Positions 10,655-21,189 of a stretch of 64,000 nt of DNA are shown here, piece by piece (within the stretch, counting starts at the first letter, position 1; each line of letters opens with the position of its first letter). The position numbers and the translations under genes were made by a program. The notes beneath the pieces were generated by a model, which worked only from the letters and a program-made list of their open reading frames with translations, did no database searches and was not told the origin of the DNA. The stretch is taken from assembly GCA_039090855.1 (NCBI GenBank), contig CM076995.1, positions 119,734,270-119,798,269 of the forward strand, in the 5' to 3' direction. Source of the DNA: Macrothele yani. Its lineage: Eukaryota; Arthropoda; Arachnida; Araneae; Macrothelidae.

Positions 10655-11215
10655 TCTGCTCCTGGGCCATTGCCTACGATAGCCGATCAGCTCTAGCAGT
10701 GGTACGTGGATCATTGACGGGCCAGCAGTATGTGGATGAGATCCTACGGCCCCATGTGCTCCCGTTCCTGTCCAGGATTCCAGGTGTTCTATACCTGCAG
10801 GATAATACCCCCGCACACAGCTCGGATTGCCCAGGACTGTCTACGTCATGTCCAGCCATTTCCATGCCGGCTTCCCCACACATGTCCCCTATCGAGCACG
10901 TGGGGACCAGTTGAAACGCCGGCTGCCGCCGTGCTGCACTATCTGGGATCTGGAGCACACCATCCAACACGTGTGGGCCAGTCTGCTGCAGGACAACATA
11001 AGGTGTCTGTTTGCCTCCATGCTGGATCGTATTGCAACATGTATCGCCGCACGAGGTGGTGCGATGCTCTATTAAAGATGACCGGACTGCGTGCCACAGA
11101 TTCCTCTGTAATTGTCCTGCAGCTCTGTTTTTGCCATCAAGTGTATCATTTATCTATATCATTGCGTCCATAAAATTTCATTTCAATCAGAATGTTTCCT
11201 TCTTGGTGCACAAAT
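10655..11215 (+). pseudogene. Tc1-like transposase, C-terminal half
   Basis: Frames in succession give AIAYDSRSALAVVRGSLTG, QQYVDEILRPHVLPFL, then YLQDNTPAHS (second catalytic Asp), MSPIEHVG (catalytic Glu kept), and the C-terminus DNIRCLFASMLDRIATCIAA ending ARGGAMLY at 11074. At least two frameshifts are needed. Downstream 'ttcatttcaatcagaatg' and 'ccttcttggtgc' match the right end of the Tc1 at 37.8 kb, so the element's right end is near 11215. It overlaps the 'GAIA' block of the upstream fragment, so the two are different copies. Confidence 0.82.
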
Positions 11216-11379
11216 TTCATTGTCTGCGAGTGTATTTTCGTTATTGGGTGCGAACACAACATTTCCATGTGGTTTTTATTAGTTTTACATATTTATTTAT
11301 TTAGTCTACAAGGTCTTGAAGTTTGGTGGTGGGAAATAGGTAAACGGAAAATTTGAAGCAAAAAGGAAAGTTTGTTTAA

Positions 11380-13015
11380 AACAAAAAGAAAATTGTAAAT
11401 AACATTTTTTTTTAATCTACAAGCAAAAACTATCTGCAAAATCTAATAATTTGGAAAGTATCCGCATACAGCATACATCTACATTCTGCAACTCTGGTCA
11501 CCACATTTGTTACAATGCAATCAAAAATTGGAGAGGATTTCTAAATCTTTATGCTTTCAAGTAGTTCCCAACTTCATGTGCATTATCTGCCTTGTTTACA
11601 TACAGCCCACTCACACCCAGTATTAAAGGGCACAGGAACTAGTAGCTCAACATAAACTTCATGCTCATTTTTACAAAAAAATAATAATTTGCATTGCTCT
11701 AATAGCAGTGTCAGAATCAGAAATAAATCTTCTACAGGCCCAGTGGACCACTTGAATTTCCAAATCACTGGTCCATGCAAAAAAAAAAAAAAAAAACTTA
11801 CACATTTGCAGTGTATGTAGAAAATAACGTATTGTTTCACTGGAGCTGTATATAGCAAATTTAGAACAGATGTGCACATGCACTCGTGCGAATAGTACTA
11901 ATAATTAAAACGCGAAACATGGCACGTAGTGGTAGAAATAATAAAAAAAAAAATAAATAAATAAATAAAAAAACCACTGGCCTGCTGTGGAAAGTTGGTA
12001 GTTCACTCATTTTTACTGGTCCAGAAATGACACAAATATCAATATATGTTGTATGCACATGGTGCTGGTATCTAGAATGGTCCTCTATTTATAAAGACAC
12101 TGATCTAAAGCACTAACAGTGCACTTCATACAGTGCACTGATTATGAAGCACTTTACAACATGCCAAAAGCCACCTTCATGGAATACCGTGCTTCAAGTG
12201 TGAAAGACAGGAAGTTTCCCCTCGTGGACAGAAAGAAAGATAGGCAAAGCCAGAGTACAAATGGTTCTTCAACCTCCAGTTGGAAAACATTATAAAAGAC
12301 CAATACTCTGAGGTTCACTACTTGTGCAGAAAAGTGACGCTGTCTTGATTAAAATATGTTTTGGTTAGGACACCTTGGTTTCCTACGGTCTAAAATTTTC
12401 ATTGAATTTAAATATGGTTTGCAATTTCAATATTCAATTTTTGAATAGCAAATATCTAAATTTTCAAAAATCCATAACGAAATCTGGATTATTTCAAAAA
12501 ACTGCCATAACGAAACCAGGATGTTTTGAAATTTGGTTCAGTTTTTTATGAACTTACAAATTCTAAAATAAACTAAAAAGAAACTAACTTACTGGCCACC
12601 CAGGCCGGTAACAAAGTTTTCAGTGGTCCAATGGAATTTTTACTGGCCAATGGCCAGCGGACCACTGGGTAATTCGAACGCTGAATAGCATGGATTTTTT
12701 TTTACAAGCAAATTCAGAGGTAATATAGAATTATAACAGAACAGACATTTCTTTTTCTAAGGAATTGTTAGTTAGCTCAAAATATTTTGTGCATGGTGTT
12801 CAGTGAGAAAAAACTGGGCAGAATTATAAAATTTAACAATTTACAGATCAAACCAATACCAACCGATAAAATTATTTCCATTAAAATACATAATTTGGTA
12901 ATTTTACCAATTTATGCCCAAAGCTGCAGAATGTAGACATATGCCGATATTTCCAAATTATTAGCAGATTTTATAGTTTTTGCTTGCAGATTAAAACATC
13001 TAAAAATGTTATTTA
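11380..13015. repeat. 1.6-kb segment bounded by ~90-bp inverted repeats
   Basis: The left repeat (about 11410-11500) contains 'ctacattctgcaactctgg' and 'aatttggaaagtatccgcat'. The right (about 12925-13010) contains the complements around 'gctgcagaatgtagacatat' and 'tttttgcttgcagatt'. The interior holds poly(A) at 11781-11798 and two 'actgg(cc)' rich stretches (11995 and 12590-12665), but no coding sequence I recognise. It may be a non-autonomous DNA element; target duplication not identified. Confidence 0.55.
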
Positions 13016-13019
13016 CAGC

Positions 13020-13580
13020 AATTAAAACAGTTACACAAGGCTTTACTTAGATTAATATACTTAATTCTATTTTAACTTGAACTTTCACTTATTTTTCACA
13101 TCTTCTGAGTTCTTTTTGTTTTTAGACATTTCTGGCCTCTAGATTTTATCAAGGCTTGTTCTCAATGTATAGGAACTGCAGTATATAGCTACTTAGTTAT
13201 CATTAAAGGAAGCTGAGAATACTTCCATGTCAAACATTTGGATAACAAGTTACTGGAATTTTAGTTTTAACATATATGTGCCAAATGGAGCATTGAGATC
13301 TCTTTCAGGAATTAAAGTAATTCAGTTGACAGAATGGAAGAAGTGATTCCAGAACATTATAATTAACCATCCAGGAACAAACAATTAACATTCTGTGCAA
13401 TAAATGTCTTCCGTTCATCTTTTGTTAAGTCACAAATTTCTGTTTAGCACCTCATGTCTCAGTTTGTTTTCCATTTAGTGTTTTGAATATATTCAATTCG
13501 GGGGGGGGGGTGTACTTTTAGCATCCTAAATTATTTCGTCGGAAAAAGTTCACTGTATGGGAGAAGTGCGACATACAATT
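13020..13580. other. AT-rich spacer, nothing recognised
   Basis: No coding, tandem or RNA features seen apart from a G-run at 13501-13510. Confidence 0.4.
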
Positions 13581-14511
13581 TTTTAAGCATGCAAAATAAT
13601 GGGGAAAGGTGCAAAAATATAGTATTTTTAGATAAATGGAAAGAATTTTTCCGAAGTATTTACCTGGGAGTACAATGGTTTGGTTTCAAAGAGTATGTGC
13701 AGTAGGCTTAGGACCACGGAGCGGCGACGGGGTGAAGGTGGAGTCCGGTGAATGGAAGCTTCGTTCAGAAGGCCAAGTAACGGGCGGAAGAATACAGAAG
13801 GAAGCGATGAGCAGTACGTTGTAATGGAAGCGTCTTGTAGGAATATGCTGAAGGAAAGAAGTCGGCTTTATGCAGCATTGCAAGTGGTGTTAGTAGCTTT
13901 TTCAACAGTGTTAGTGGTGTTAGTAGCTTTTTCAACAGTGTTAGTGGCTCTTTCCAAAGTCGTCAGTCTTAATACTTTATTTCAGATTTCGTCAGGGCTT
14001 AAAATTTCATTATCCAACACAATACGACAAAAAGCTCTTGGCCCGCCTGCCATACCACGATTTTTGAATTGAAGAAACTTTATTTTCAAAAATATGTTTC
14101 AGCCCGTAAAAATATTAGCTACGATGTACGGAATAAAAGCACAACCTCCCCTGTACATTTTCGAAATCATAACTAAAACTTGGGGTTCAACCGGAACCAA
14201 AAGTTTTTACTCAACACTTCTGTCATACATGAAAACATTTACATTCCTTCATTTCTTTCCATTCCGAGACATTGTGAAACTAATAATAACTTGTACAAAA
14301 TTCTGGTGGATAATGCTTACCTTGGCATTCCTTTCTAGCGATGGGAACATTTCACGCACGTGTTTTCCGGTCTTTGTTGATGTTATTGTCCTAAAGTCTG
14401 TTGTCTGTGATGACTGGCTTTACTTCTCACTCTTTTCGCTGGGTATACTCATTGGATCTTTGCCTTAGGATTCCAAACACATCAATTTTTACCGTTCTTT
14501 ATACTCAAAAT

Positions 14512-14538
14512 TTTCGCCCATCCTCTGGGCATCCTCAG
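14512..14538 (-). ncRNA. Hammerhead-ribozyme-like motif, left PLE arm
   Basis: Minus-strand sequence CTGAGGA, stem GCCC / loop / GGGC, then GAAA, which are the conserved boxes of the hammerhead core (CUGANGA - stem II - GAAA). Penelope elements are known to carry minimal hammerheads near their ends. Stem III and the cleavage triplet are not clear here, so this could be a decayed or incomplete ribozyme. Confidence 0.45.
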
Positions 14539-14722
14539 GAGCGTGGCGACTTTACCACCGATGTTCGTGGTTAACTTCGCGCTAATGGAGTCCGATACTC
14601 CTTGTTGCCATTCGTCGGATATACTTTCCTGGATATATTTCGTTATCAAGCCCGGCTGGCGCCATCTATGTTTCATTAAAAACAACTTTTTTTTTAACTT
14701 TTTTTTTTTTTAATTTCTTCTC

Positions 14723-15180
14723 CTATCCTGGTTTTCTTGTCTTTTTCCGGTTTTTCTTTTGTTGTTGTTTTTCTTGTCTTATTAGTTCTTTCCACAGGCC
14801 CGATAATGTGCTAGGGTCGTTCTGGTTACATACCCTTGCTTTATTTTTATAGATTAATATTGCTTCTTCCCTCCTCATTTGCCTTTCCGATTTTTTATTC
14901 TTTTTTAGCATTTTAATTTCATCGAATTTTGGGAATGTCCGGTTTTCCATGCAGAATTGCACTAAAGCAGTTTTGGTTTCTTTTTTTGCCAATTAGATAT
15001 GTGTTCACTGTTGTTCAAGTCTTTTTTTTAATCTGTTTTTCGTACTTCCAATGTACGATATTGGGGTATGTTTGCAATTGGAATTTCGTAGGTTCCTGAT
15101 TCTTCTAGCATTTTTTCCTCTGTTTTTTGTTGACAGTCATACTTTTCACGGTGTGCACTGAGCTTCCTAGTTGTAAGTCA
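14723..15180 (-). pseudogene. Penelope-like GIY-YIG endonuclease, left arm
   Basis: On the minus strand the frame gives TKTALVQFCMENRTFPKFDE, EEAILIYKNKARVCNQN and a lysine/glutamine-rich tail. The preceding GIY-YIG core is present but broken by small indels around 14995-15045 relative to the right arm. The family's endonuclease would nick target DNA. This copy lacks the RT domain and is frameshifted. Confidence 0.8.
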
Positions 15181-15195
15181 TGCACTGTGCTAAAT

Positions 15196-15707
15196 ATGAC
15201 TTACAACTAGGAAGCTCAGTGCACACCGTGAAAAGTATGACTGTCAACAAAAAAACAGAGGAAAAAATGCTAGAAGAATCAGGAACCTACGAAATTCCAA
15301 TTGCAAACATACCCCCAATATCGTACATTGGAAGTACGAAAAACAGATTAAAAAAAAGACTTAAACAACACATATCTAATTGGCAAAAACAAGAAGCCAA
15401 AACTGCTTTAGTGCAATTCTGCATGGAAAACCGGACATTCCCAAAATTCGATGAAATTAAAATGCTAAAAAAGAATAAAAAATCGGAAAGGCAAATGAGA
15501 TGGGAAGAAGCAATATTAATCTATAAAAATAAAGCAAGGGTATGTAACCAGAACGACCCTAGCACATTATCGGGCCTCTGGAAAGAACTAATAAGACAAG
15601 AAAAACAACAACAAAAGAAAAACCGGCAAAAAAGACAAGAAAACCAGGATAGGAGAAGAAATTTAAAAAAAAAAAAAAAAAAAAGTTACAAAAAAAGTTG
15701 TTTTTAA
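15196..15707 (+). pseudogene. Penelope-like GIY-YIG endonuclease, right arm
   Basis: An uninterrupted frame contains GTYEIPIANIPPISYIGSTK (GIY and YIG half-motifs, the first I replaced by T), NRLKKRLKQHISNWQ with the conserved arginine and histidine, and RWEEAILIYKNKA with the expected glutamate. The C-terminus is a long K/Q/R-rich tail encoded partly by an A-rich tract (15665-15684). The frame is open but has lost the RT, so it is a fragment. It is better preserved than the left arm. Confidence 0.82.
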
Positions 15708-15844
15708 TGAAATATAGATGGCGCCAGCCGGGCTTGATAATGAAATATATCCAGGAAAGTATATCCGATGAATGGCAACAAGGAGTATCGGACTCCATCA
15801 GCGCGAAGTTAACCACGAACATCGGTGGTAAAGTCGCCACGCTC

Positions 15845-15871
15845 CTGAGGATGCCCAGAGGATGGGCGAAA
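15845..15871 (+). ncRNA. Hammerhead-ribozyme-like motif, right PLE arm
   Basis: CTGAGGA (15845-15851), GCCC (15853-15856) pairing with GGGC (15864-15867), and GAAA (15868-15871). It is the mirror of the left-arm motif. It lies downstream of the endonuclease frame, where PLE hammerheads are expected. Stem I partners were not identified by eye. Confidence 0.45.
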
Positions 15872-16536
15872 ATTTCGAGTATAAAGAACGGTAAAAATTG
15901 ATGTGTTTGGAATCCTAAGGCAAAGATCCAATGAGTATACCCAGCGAAAAGAGTGAGAAGTAAAGCCAGTCATCGCAGACAACGGACTTTAGGACAATAA
16001 CATCAACAAAGACCGGAAAACACGTGCGTGAAATGTTCCCATCGCTAGAAAGGAATGCCAAGGTAAGCATTATCCGCTAGAATTTTGTACAAGTTACTTT
16101 GAAATATCGCACGTAAAAGAGAATAGTAGAATGATTAGAGCTATATAATAGTCAGAATTAGAACTACTAATTGGAATTGACTAATAATAACATTCTGCAC
16201 ATTTCTTTTTCAAAATTAAGAAAACAGTTTGGAACTACTTCCACTTGTGCAGGATTACAGCACTCATCACACTGTTCCGAAGAATACACCTCATTCCTAT
16301 TGTATTATTCCGCGCATTCACTACGAACTCCTGCTCCCTTCCGAAGCCCGGAAGCTTCACGTTGTCGCCGTTAACATCGCTTAAGCCCCCGCACCAACTG
16401 CCTCACACCATCATACTCTAAGGTAAATACTTCGGTAAAATTCTTTCACATTCTTTTAAATTACTGTATTTCTGCACCTTTCCCCATTATTTTGCATGTT
16501 TTTACTTTGAATGTGACAGTCTCCCAACTCATATCA

Positions 16537-16928
16537 TCATCATGTTTCATTGTCAACTGACATTATCAACCTTTCCACTGCTGGACAGTAAATTGAACAT
16601 TAGTTTCCTCTTACACAACTGGTCTGTCTTGTGCCAGTCTCCTCCATGTCACCCCTGCATACTTTCGAATTTCATCCACCCATCTCCCATGTGGTCTTCT
16701 TCTGGGTCTTTTCCTGTCCCTTGGAATCCAATCTAAAATTTCGGCTGTCCATCGATGATCTGTCCTTCTGGCAGTATGTCCAGCCCATTGCCATTTCAGG
16801 GATTTAACTCTGATCATGATGTCTTCCACTCTTGTCATTTTTCGGATCCACGAGTTCCTCTTCTTATCTCTCCTGGTTACACCAAGTATGCACCTCTCCA
16901 TGCTTCTTCATGACATGTTGTCTGCAGC
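16537..16928 (-). mobile_element. RTE-type LINE 3' end with 30-bp target duplication
   Basis: The minus-strand frame (16611-16901) reads MERCILGVTRRDKKRNSWIR, LKWQWAGHTARRTDHRW, RRPHGRWVDEIRKYAG, the familiar C-terminal end of RTE-like endonuclease-reverse transcriptases. The element ends on the plus-strand left in a short (CAT)n run, as RTE tails do. Identical 30-base repeats (16507-16536 and 16929-16958, starting CTTTGAATGTGACAGTCTCC) flank it. It is 5'-truncated with an open C-terminal frame and interrupts the outer palindrome. Confidence 0.9.
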
Positions 16929-16959
16929 CTTTGAATGTGACAGTCTCCCAACTCATATA

Positions 16960-17840
16960 GAGTATTTTAAGTACTTCAGCCTTTCAAAGTGCATAGTTTT
17001 TTAAAGCATTTTCTTTCAGTTAATGCAAAAAATACTTCAATTTAACACGTTTTTACTAGTAGTACATCACAAGATATTCCACAACAAATTTTTTGAAAAT
17101 ACATAAGAATTTTGAACAACACTGCACCAAAAATGTAAGTAAAATATGAATATTTTAATATACATGAACGAGACCTGTTGTTGCGACATAAGAAATATTG
17201 ATAACTCTTGAATACCCTCCCCACCAGCAATTCAGCCTAATGGTTGTGGCTGCTGTGAAATGGTGATTTTTTCATTGGAGCTGTAGATTTACAAAAATGC
17301 CAGTAATTTCAAAAAAAAAAGAAAAGACAGACTGCTTTTAAAGTAAGTTTTAAATTTAACGATGCAGAAAGGTAATCATTCAGTATCATAACTTGCAAAT
17401 TTTTAAAGTAACTGCATGTGGTGCTGCTCTCATAGCATTATTCCATCTTCTCATGAAAAAAAAATAATAATAATAATAAACTCAGCCCAGCTGATTCCCA
17501 CTTTATACTTAACAATTAAGTACACTAAAAAAGATCATCCCTTCTCATGTATTTGATTCTAATAAATTTCTACTGTGAACCATATAATAATATTTTCTGT
17601 CAATACCTCTGGCTTCAAATATTTGCATAACTTTTTTAACCATGCTACTAAAAAACAAGTTGGCAATGTAGAAACAATACTTTACATTTTTTACCTGAAT
17701 AATTTGTAAAATATGAAAAGTACCTTTTATACCTTTATAGAGGTACACAAATTTCAATTTAGCTCAACACTATCACATGGTCAAAGCTTTAGTTAAAATA
17801 AATAATGAGGCGGGGGGGGGGGGTCCTTGAAATTAAGGAA
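16960..17840. other. AT-rich spacer, nothing recognised
   Basis: Contains a (TAA)n tract near 17464-17480 and a G-run at 17811-17824. No coding or structured feature seen. Confidence 0.4.
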
Positions 17841-17849
17841 TCTTAATTT

Positions 17850-18560
17850 CTAATCAGCTGCAAGATGGCGCTTTCGCTGGGCTCACCCCTACCGGTTCTG
17901 TCAACCGAACTCAAATGACATTTACACACAACAGGAATACAGCATGTACATGGTCAGTAACAAAAAAGAAAAACATTGCGCAACGTTATTTTTGTCATAT
18001 GAAAGAAACGAATTCGTAGGCTGGGCTACAGTTTGCTTTCATCCACTGTGGTTGATATAAAATATATAATCTGAGTACACACACACAAGTAAATGCTCAC
18101 ACGGGCCTCTCTGAGCATGTACTCAGATGAAATTAAGGAAAACATATTGTCATTATTTCTCATTATTACTCACCCAGTGAACTTCTCACAATTGCTGGAA
18201 TCTTATCAATGGTGTCAAGTGCAGTAACTGTTTTTCATTGACAGCAGTAACCAGCCCCAAAATGATAAACGCAACGAGGCGCCGCACCCTCACCACTACG
18301 ATTTTCACTTTAAGGAATAACTCTTAAGTATGTAAAACAGGAGTCGAACTACTGTAAATCACAAAATTTGGAGGCCTACGAATAGCAATCGGTACATTAA
18401 CTTCACATCTAGGTGCCGACATTCTGCTCTGACGTCATGTCAACTCCCGGATCGACGCGAAGCTGCTGAGGGATGGGTTGGGTTGACCCATGGACGCGGG
18501 AGAGGGTGGGGGAGGTGGGAGCCCAGGCTGCCATCACTGCACGCACTTTGAGTGGATGAG
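17850..18560. promoter_or_regulatory. CpG-rich, promoter-like stretch
   Basis: Unlike its surroundings, this stretch is comparatively rich in CpG (18270-18300, 18410-18500). It has a CRE palindrome TGACGTCA (18431-18438) and a YY1/initiator-like CAAGATGGCGCT at 17864-17875. On the minus strand a short segment (about 18173-18232) sits between an AG acceptor-like site and a GTGAGT donor-like site and is open in one frame (TALDTIDKIPAIVRSSL). It could be the start of a host gene or of a hidden element. Only the base composition and motifs are seen; promoter activity is inferred. Confidence 0.3.
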
Positions 18561-19435
18561 AAACCGAACGCACAGGTTCTTCCTCCTATACAATTCCTCG
18601 CAGCCACAGCGTTAGTCCCGACAGGTGTCTTTTGTTACAAAAACCAGTCTGGTACCTCGAAGGAGTCTCAAACATTTCTTTCGGCTTTACATACATACCT
18701 CTCTCCTCTCCGCTATTTTGCTTTTTTTTATTTTTATCGCAGGGACAAGGCGAAGAAATATAAATTTACAGCATACTTTTCTTCAATCAATAAGTGCATC
18801 AAAGTGATGAAACCAAAAAGAAGTACAATAAAAAATGCACATGGTTCGTAAAGTATTTATTTTACTTTAAGTAGATGTTAAAGAAGTGTTTGAAACTTCG
18901 AAATCACTACATACGCCTAAACTTCGCGCAGGAATTATTTGCAAAAATCAACATAGGTGCTGGCATTCAAAAAAATCCAGTGAGAAGCTAGTTGTGGGTT
19001 GTATGTCATTAGCCTTATCTAAGTAAGTATACGAAAATTAAAATGTATATATTTTTTTTCATTGAAATGAGGGTACAATCAACACCTGATAAATTGACCC
19101 TTGCGTGGTGGTAGTAATGTGCTAAACAAAATGTATAGAAATCATTAAAATTTATATTAACTGCCTGTAATTTAGCAATATTTTTATGCTAAGTTACAAG
19201 AGCGTTGAAGTTTGAATACCTGTAAGTTGCAAGTTTCAGTAAAATATTTAAAGAAAGGTAATAATACAAGCCCTCAACTGAACATTTAATAAATCCTTGA
19301 GGACAACAGCAATCCTTTTCTTTATCATTGCAACCGACTATAGAGCTGTAGTGTTTAAGCTGAAGAATGGATCTCATATCGTTAGACTCCTTTATCAAGC
19401 TAGTAATTAAAAAAAAAAAAACATTTGTTCGATCC
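18561..19435. other. AT-rich spacer, nothing recognised
   Basis: Short frames in this interval show no family signature. No repeats noticed apart from A/T runs. Confidence 0.4.
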
Positions 19436-19439
19436 ATTT

Positions 19440-19850
19440 TTTCCACGGAAATTTATCGGATTTGGAATGTACGATTTGACAGACAGTAAATGTAAAGTAA
19501 ACGGTAAAAATACCCCAGGAGAAAATACCCCTGAAAACTTAAAAGCCGAAAAAATGCCCCCGGAGGAAATACCCCCAGAACAAACGGTTCACTGTAAACT
19601 GCCACACAGGAACACTGTTATGTAGCGGTGTTAAAATTCAGACAAACAAGAGCTCCTTCCCATCGTTACGCACCTTGGGAGACTGCCACACATTCAAAGT
19701 GTTCCTCGGAGGAATAGCAATTTGTGCCCGCCCCTTAATGAAAATCGTGTGGCAGTTTTCCGATGTGCGGCAGGTTTCTAAGTTACTGAAAAATGTGTGG
19801 CAGTTTTCCTGTGTGGCGGTCTTCCTCCAACCGAATTTTGGTGCTCATGT
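19440..19850 (+). repeat. Half copy of the foldback family
   Basis: Starts 'gtaaacggtaaaaatacccc' and contains 'aatacccccagaacaaacgg' and 'cactgtaaactgccacacag', followed by 'agactgccacacattcaaag' and repeated 'gtgtggcagttttcc' modules. The same modules occur in the arms of the palindromes at 21.4-22.5 and 23.9-25.3 kb. No inverted partner of this copy was seen next to it. Confidence 0.7.
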
Positions 19851-19914
19851 GCATACTGTTAAATTGCAACTTTTTATTAATAGTATATCACCTAAAATAG
19901 TATAACTCTACTAG

Positions 19915-20052
19915 TAATCCGAATTTGTTGGCGTAGAATAGAAATCAAACTTTCCTTGCAGTTTGCTGTCTACCTTCCTTGAAAAACCCATCTCGCTGAT
20001 TGCGAAAGCTTGGAAACCTTGATTTTTATTCTACGCCAATAAATTCGGTTTA
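19915..20052. repeat. Small stem-loop repeat
   Basis: Near-perfect inverted arms of about 30 bases: 'ccgaatttgttggcgtagaa' (from 19919) and its complement 'ttctacgccaataaattcgg' (20030-20049), with a ~75-base loop. It resembles a tiny MITE. Flanking target duplication not evident. Confidence 0.7.
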
Positions 20053-20091
20053 CTATAATAATAATTACCTATTTTAAGTACAGCTGGTGTC

Positions 20092-20892
20092 AGTGGCGGA
20101 TAACCGCGCAGGCGCAGGAAGCTCGCGCTTGGGGCCTCAAAAAAAACAAAAAGAAAACTTAAATTTTATTTCCGATGTTTTGTTAGTTGGTAAAAAAATA
20201 AGATAATAATAACGATAATATAGGCACATTATCACGTGTTCTGTGACGCTGTTTTCATAGAGGGTACCAGTTTCATGCTACGAAAGGAACCGCGTTCAGA
20301 GTCTTATTATTCCTGGCCGTGGCTGTCGTTTCTGGGTCCCGTGTTTTGTAAGTGAAATATCCGTTAGTAGTTAGAATCTAAGAATATTCAAAACATCGGG
20401 GAGGCCAAAACTCGAATGTCCACTATTCCCAGGAGCAATGTTACAAGGTCACACTTGAGGTCACACAGGATGTCCCCTGTGTCTAAACAACTGCGTTCCC
20501 CCGTTGGTTTTAGCTCTACGGAAAAGGAATGGGGCTGATCAACAACGAACCCTTGAACTGTTCCCGTTTGCTTTAATCCAGGCTAGAGAATAAGGAAGGG
20601 CTGGCTCATCCTTTTGTCTTGCGGTTTCGTGCTGCGACGAGGGGGAATTGGAAGGCGCTCTGACGTCACTGCGAGGACACTCGGTGACCCCTGTGTCAAC
20701 CCAGGGCCGGAGTATGATGACTTTCGTGACATTCCAGTCGTTCTGTGCAGTCTATTTATGTTGCTCTCCATTTACTGGTAGTGGTTTATGTAGCTGTTTA
20801 TTAGCGTCTGTTTTTTACTGATGTAATAAGTTCTATTTTAACTAAAATTCAGCGTCCGTTTTTGTTTTTTTTCATTCAAAGTAATGCGCAAT
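20092..20892 (+). other. hAT-like terminus and upstream region of a THAP fragment
   Basis: CAGTGGCGGATAACCGCGCA at 20095 resembles hAT terminal repeats, followed by a 'gcgcttggggcctc' segment like the one that opens the hAT at 44.63 kb. Downstream, 20400-20760 is relatively GC-rich with a CRE-type TGACGTCA at 20660-20667. This may be the 5' non-coding part of an element whose first exon is the THAP fragment at 20893. A matching right terminus was not found. Confidence 0.4.
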
Positions 20893-20995
20893 ATGCCTTC
20901 ATCCTGTGCTGTCGCTAATTGTACAAATACGCATAAGGAAACAAAAGAACGTGGCGTTATTTACCATGTTTTCCCTTCAAATGCGGGTGCGGAGA
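20893..20995 (+). pseudogene. THAP-type zinc finger, N-terminal fragment
   Basis: MPSSCAVANCTNTHKETKER then GVIYHVFP fits the start of a THAP domain, a C2CH zinc finger that binds DNA: Met near the first Cys pair (C-X4-C) and the 'HxFP' box. After about 35 residues the frame leaves the family and enters sequence repeated at 23545-23695, so the second Cys-His half is absent. THAP domains occur in transposases and in host factors derived from them. Here a transposon origin is likely from context. Confidence 0.6.
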
Positions 20996-21189
20996 ATTGG
21001 ACACATTGCAATTTTAGTGCCATAAAATTGTTCTGCATAAACAAATTTCGTGTGGCTATATTCCCCACTACTTGAGTAACTATTCTTCATAGTTTTATTT
21101 TTTTTTGTAATATTTCATTTTCAGTAAGAAATTTAGACATTTCCATGATTTTCGGAGCTAAGACTAAGTGGAGAACTGACCACCGGAGA

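Larger units (their letters stand above)
14291..16093. mobile_element. Penelope-like element palindrome, arms ~890 bp, 14-nt spacer
   Basis: The left arm (about 14291-15181, minus) and right arm (15196 to about 16093, plus) are nearly identical inverted copies separated by GCACTGTGCTAAAT (15182-15195). Each carries a GIY-YIG endonuclease frame, a hammerhead-like motif and a 3' flank running to 'acttgtacaaaattct' or its complement. Neither arm has the reverse transcriptase core. A head-to-head pair of truncated PLE copies, or an inverted duplication, fits the data; the equal break points favour duplication. Confidence 0.85.
13586..16505. repeat. Outer, diverged palindrome around a PLE
   Basis: The left flank from 'gcatgcaaaataatggggaa' (13587) through 'ccgaagtatttacc' pairs with the right flank ending 'ttccccattattttgcatg' (about 16480-16500) and 'ggtaaatacttcgg' (16421-16434). 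These outer arms are clearly diverged and gapped, unlike the near-identical inner arms. The left arm also holds a 33-bp tandem duplication at 13886-13951 ('gtgttagtagctttttcaac' core). Confidence 0.7.

Noticed and set aside
8062..11215. One Tc1 gene interrupted by a 2.2-kb insertion
   Set aside because: The fragments on either side both contain the 'GAIA..SR' block with different sequence, so they are separate copies.
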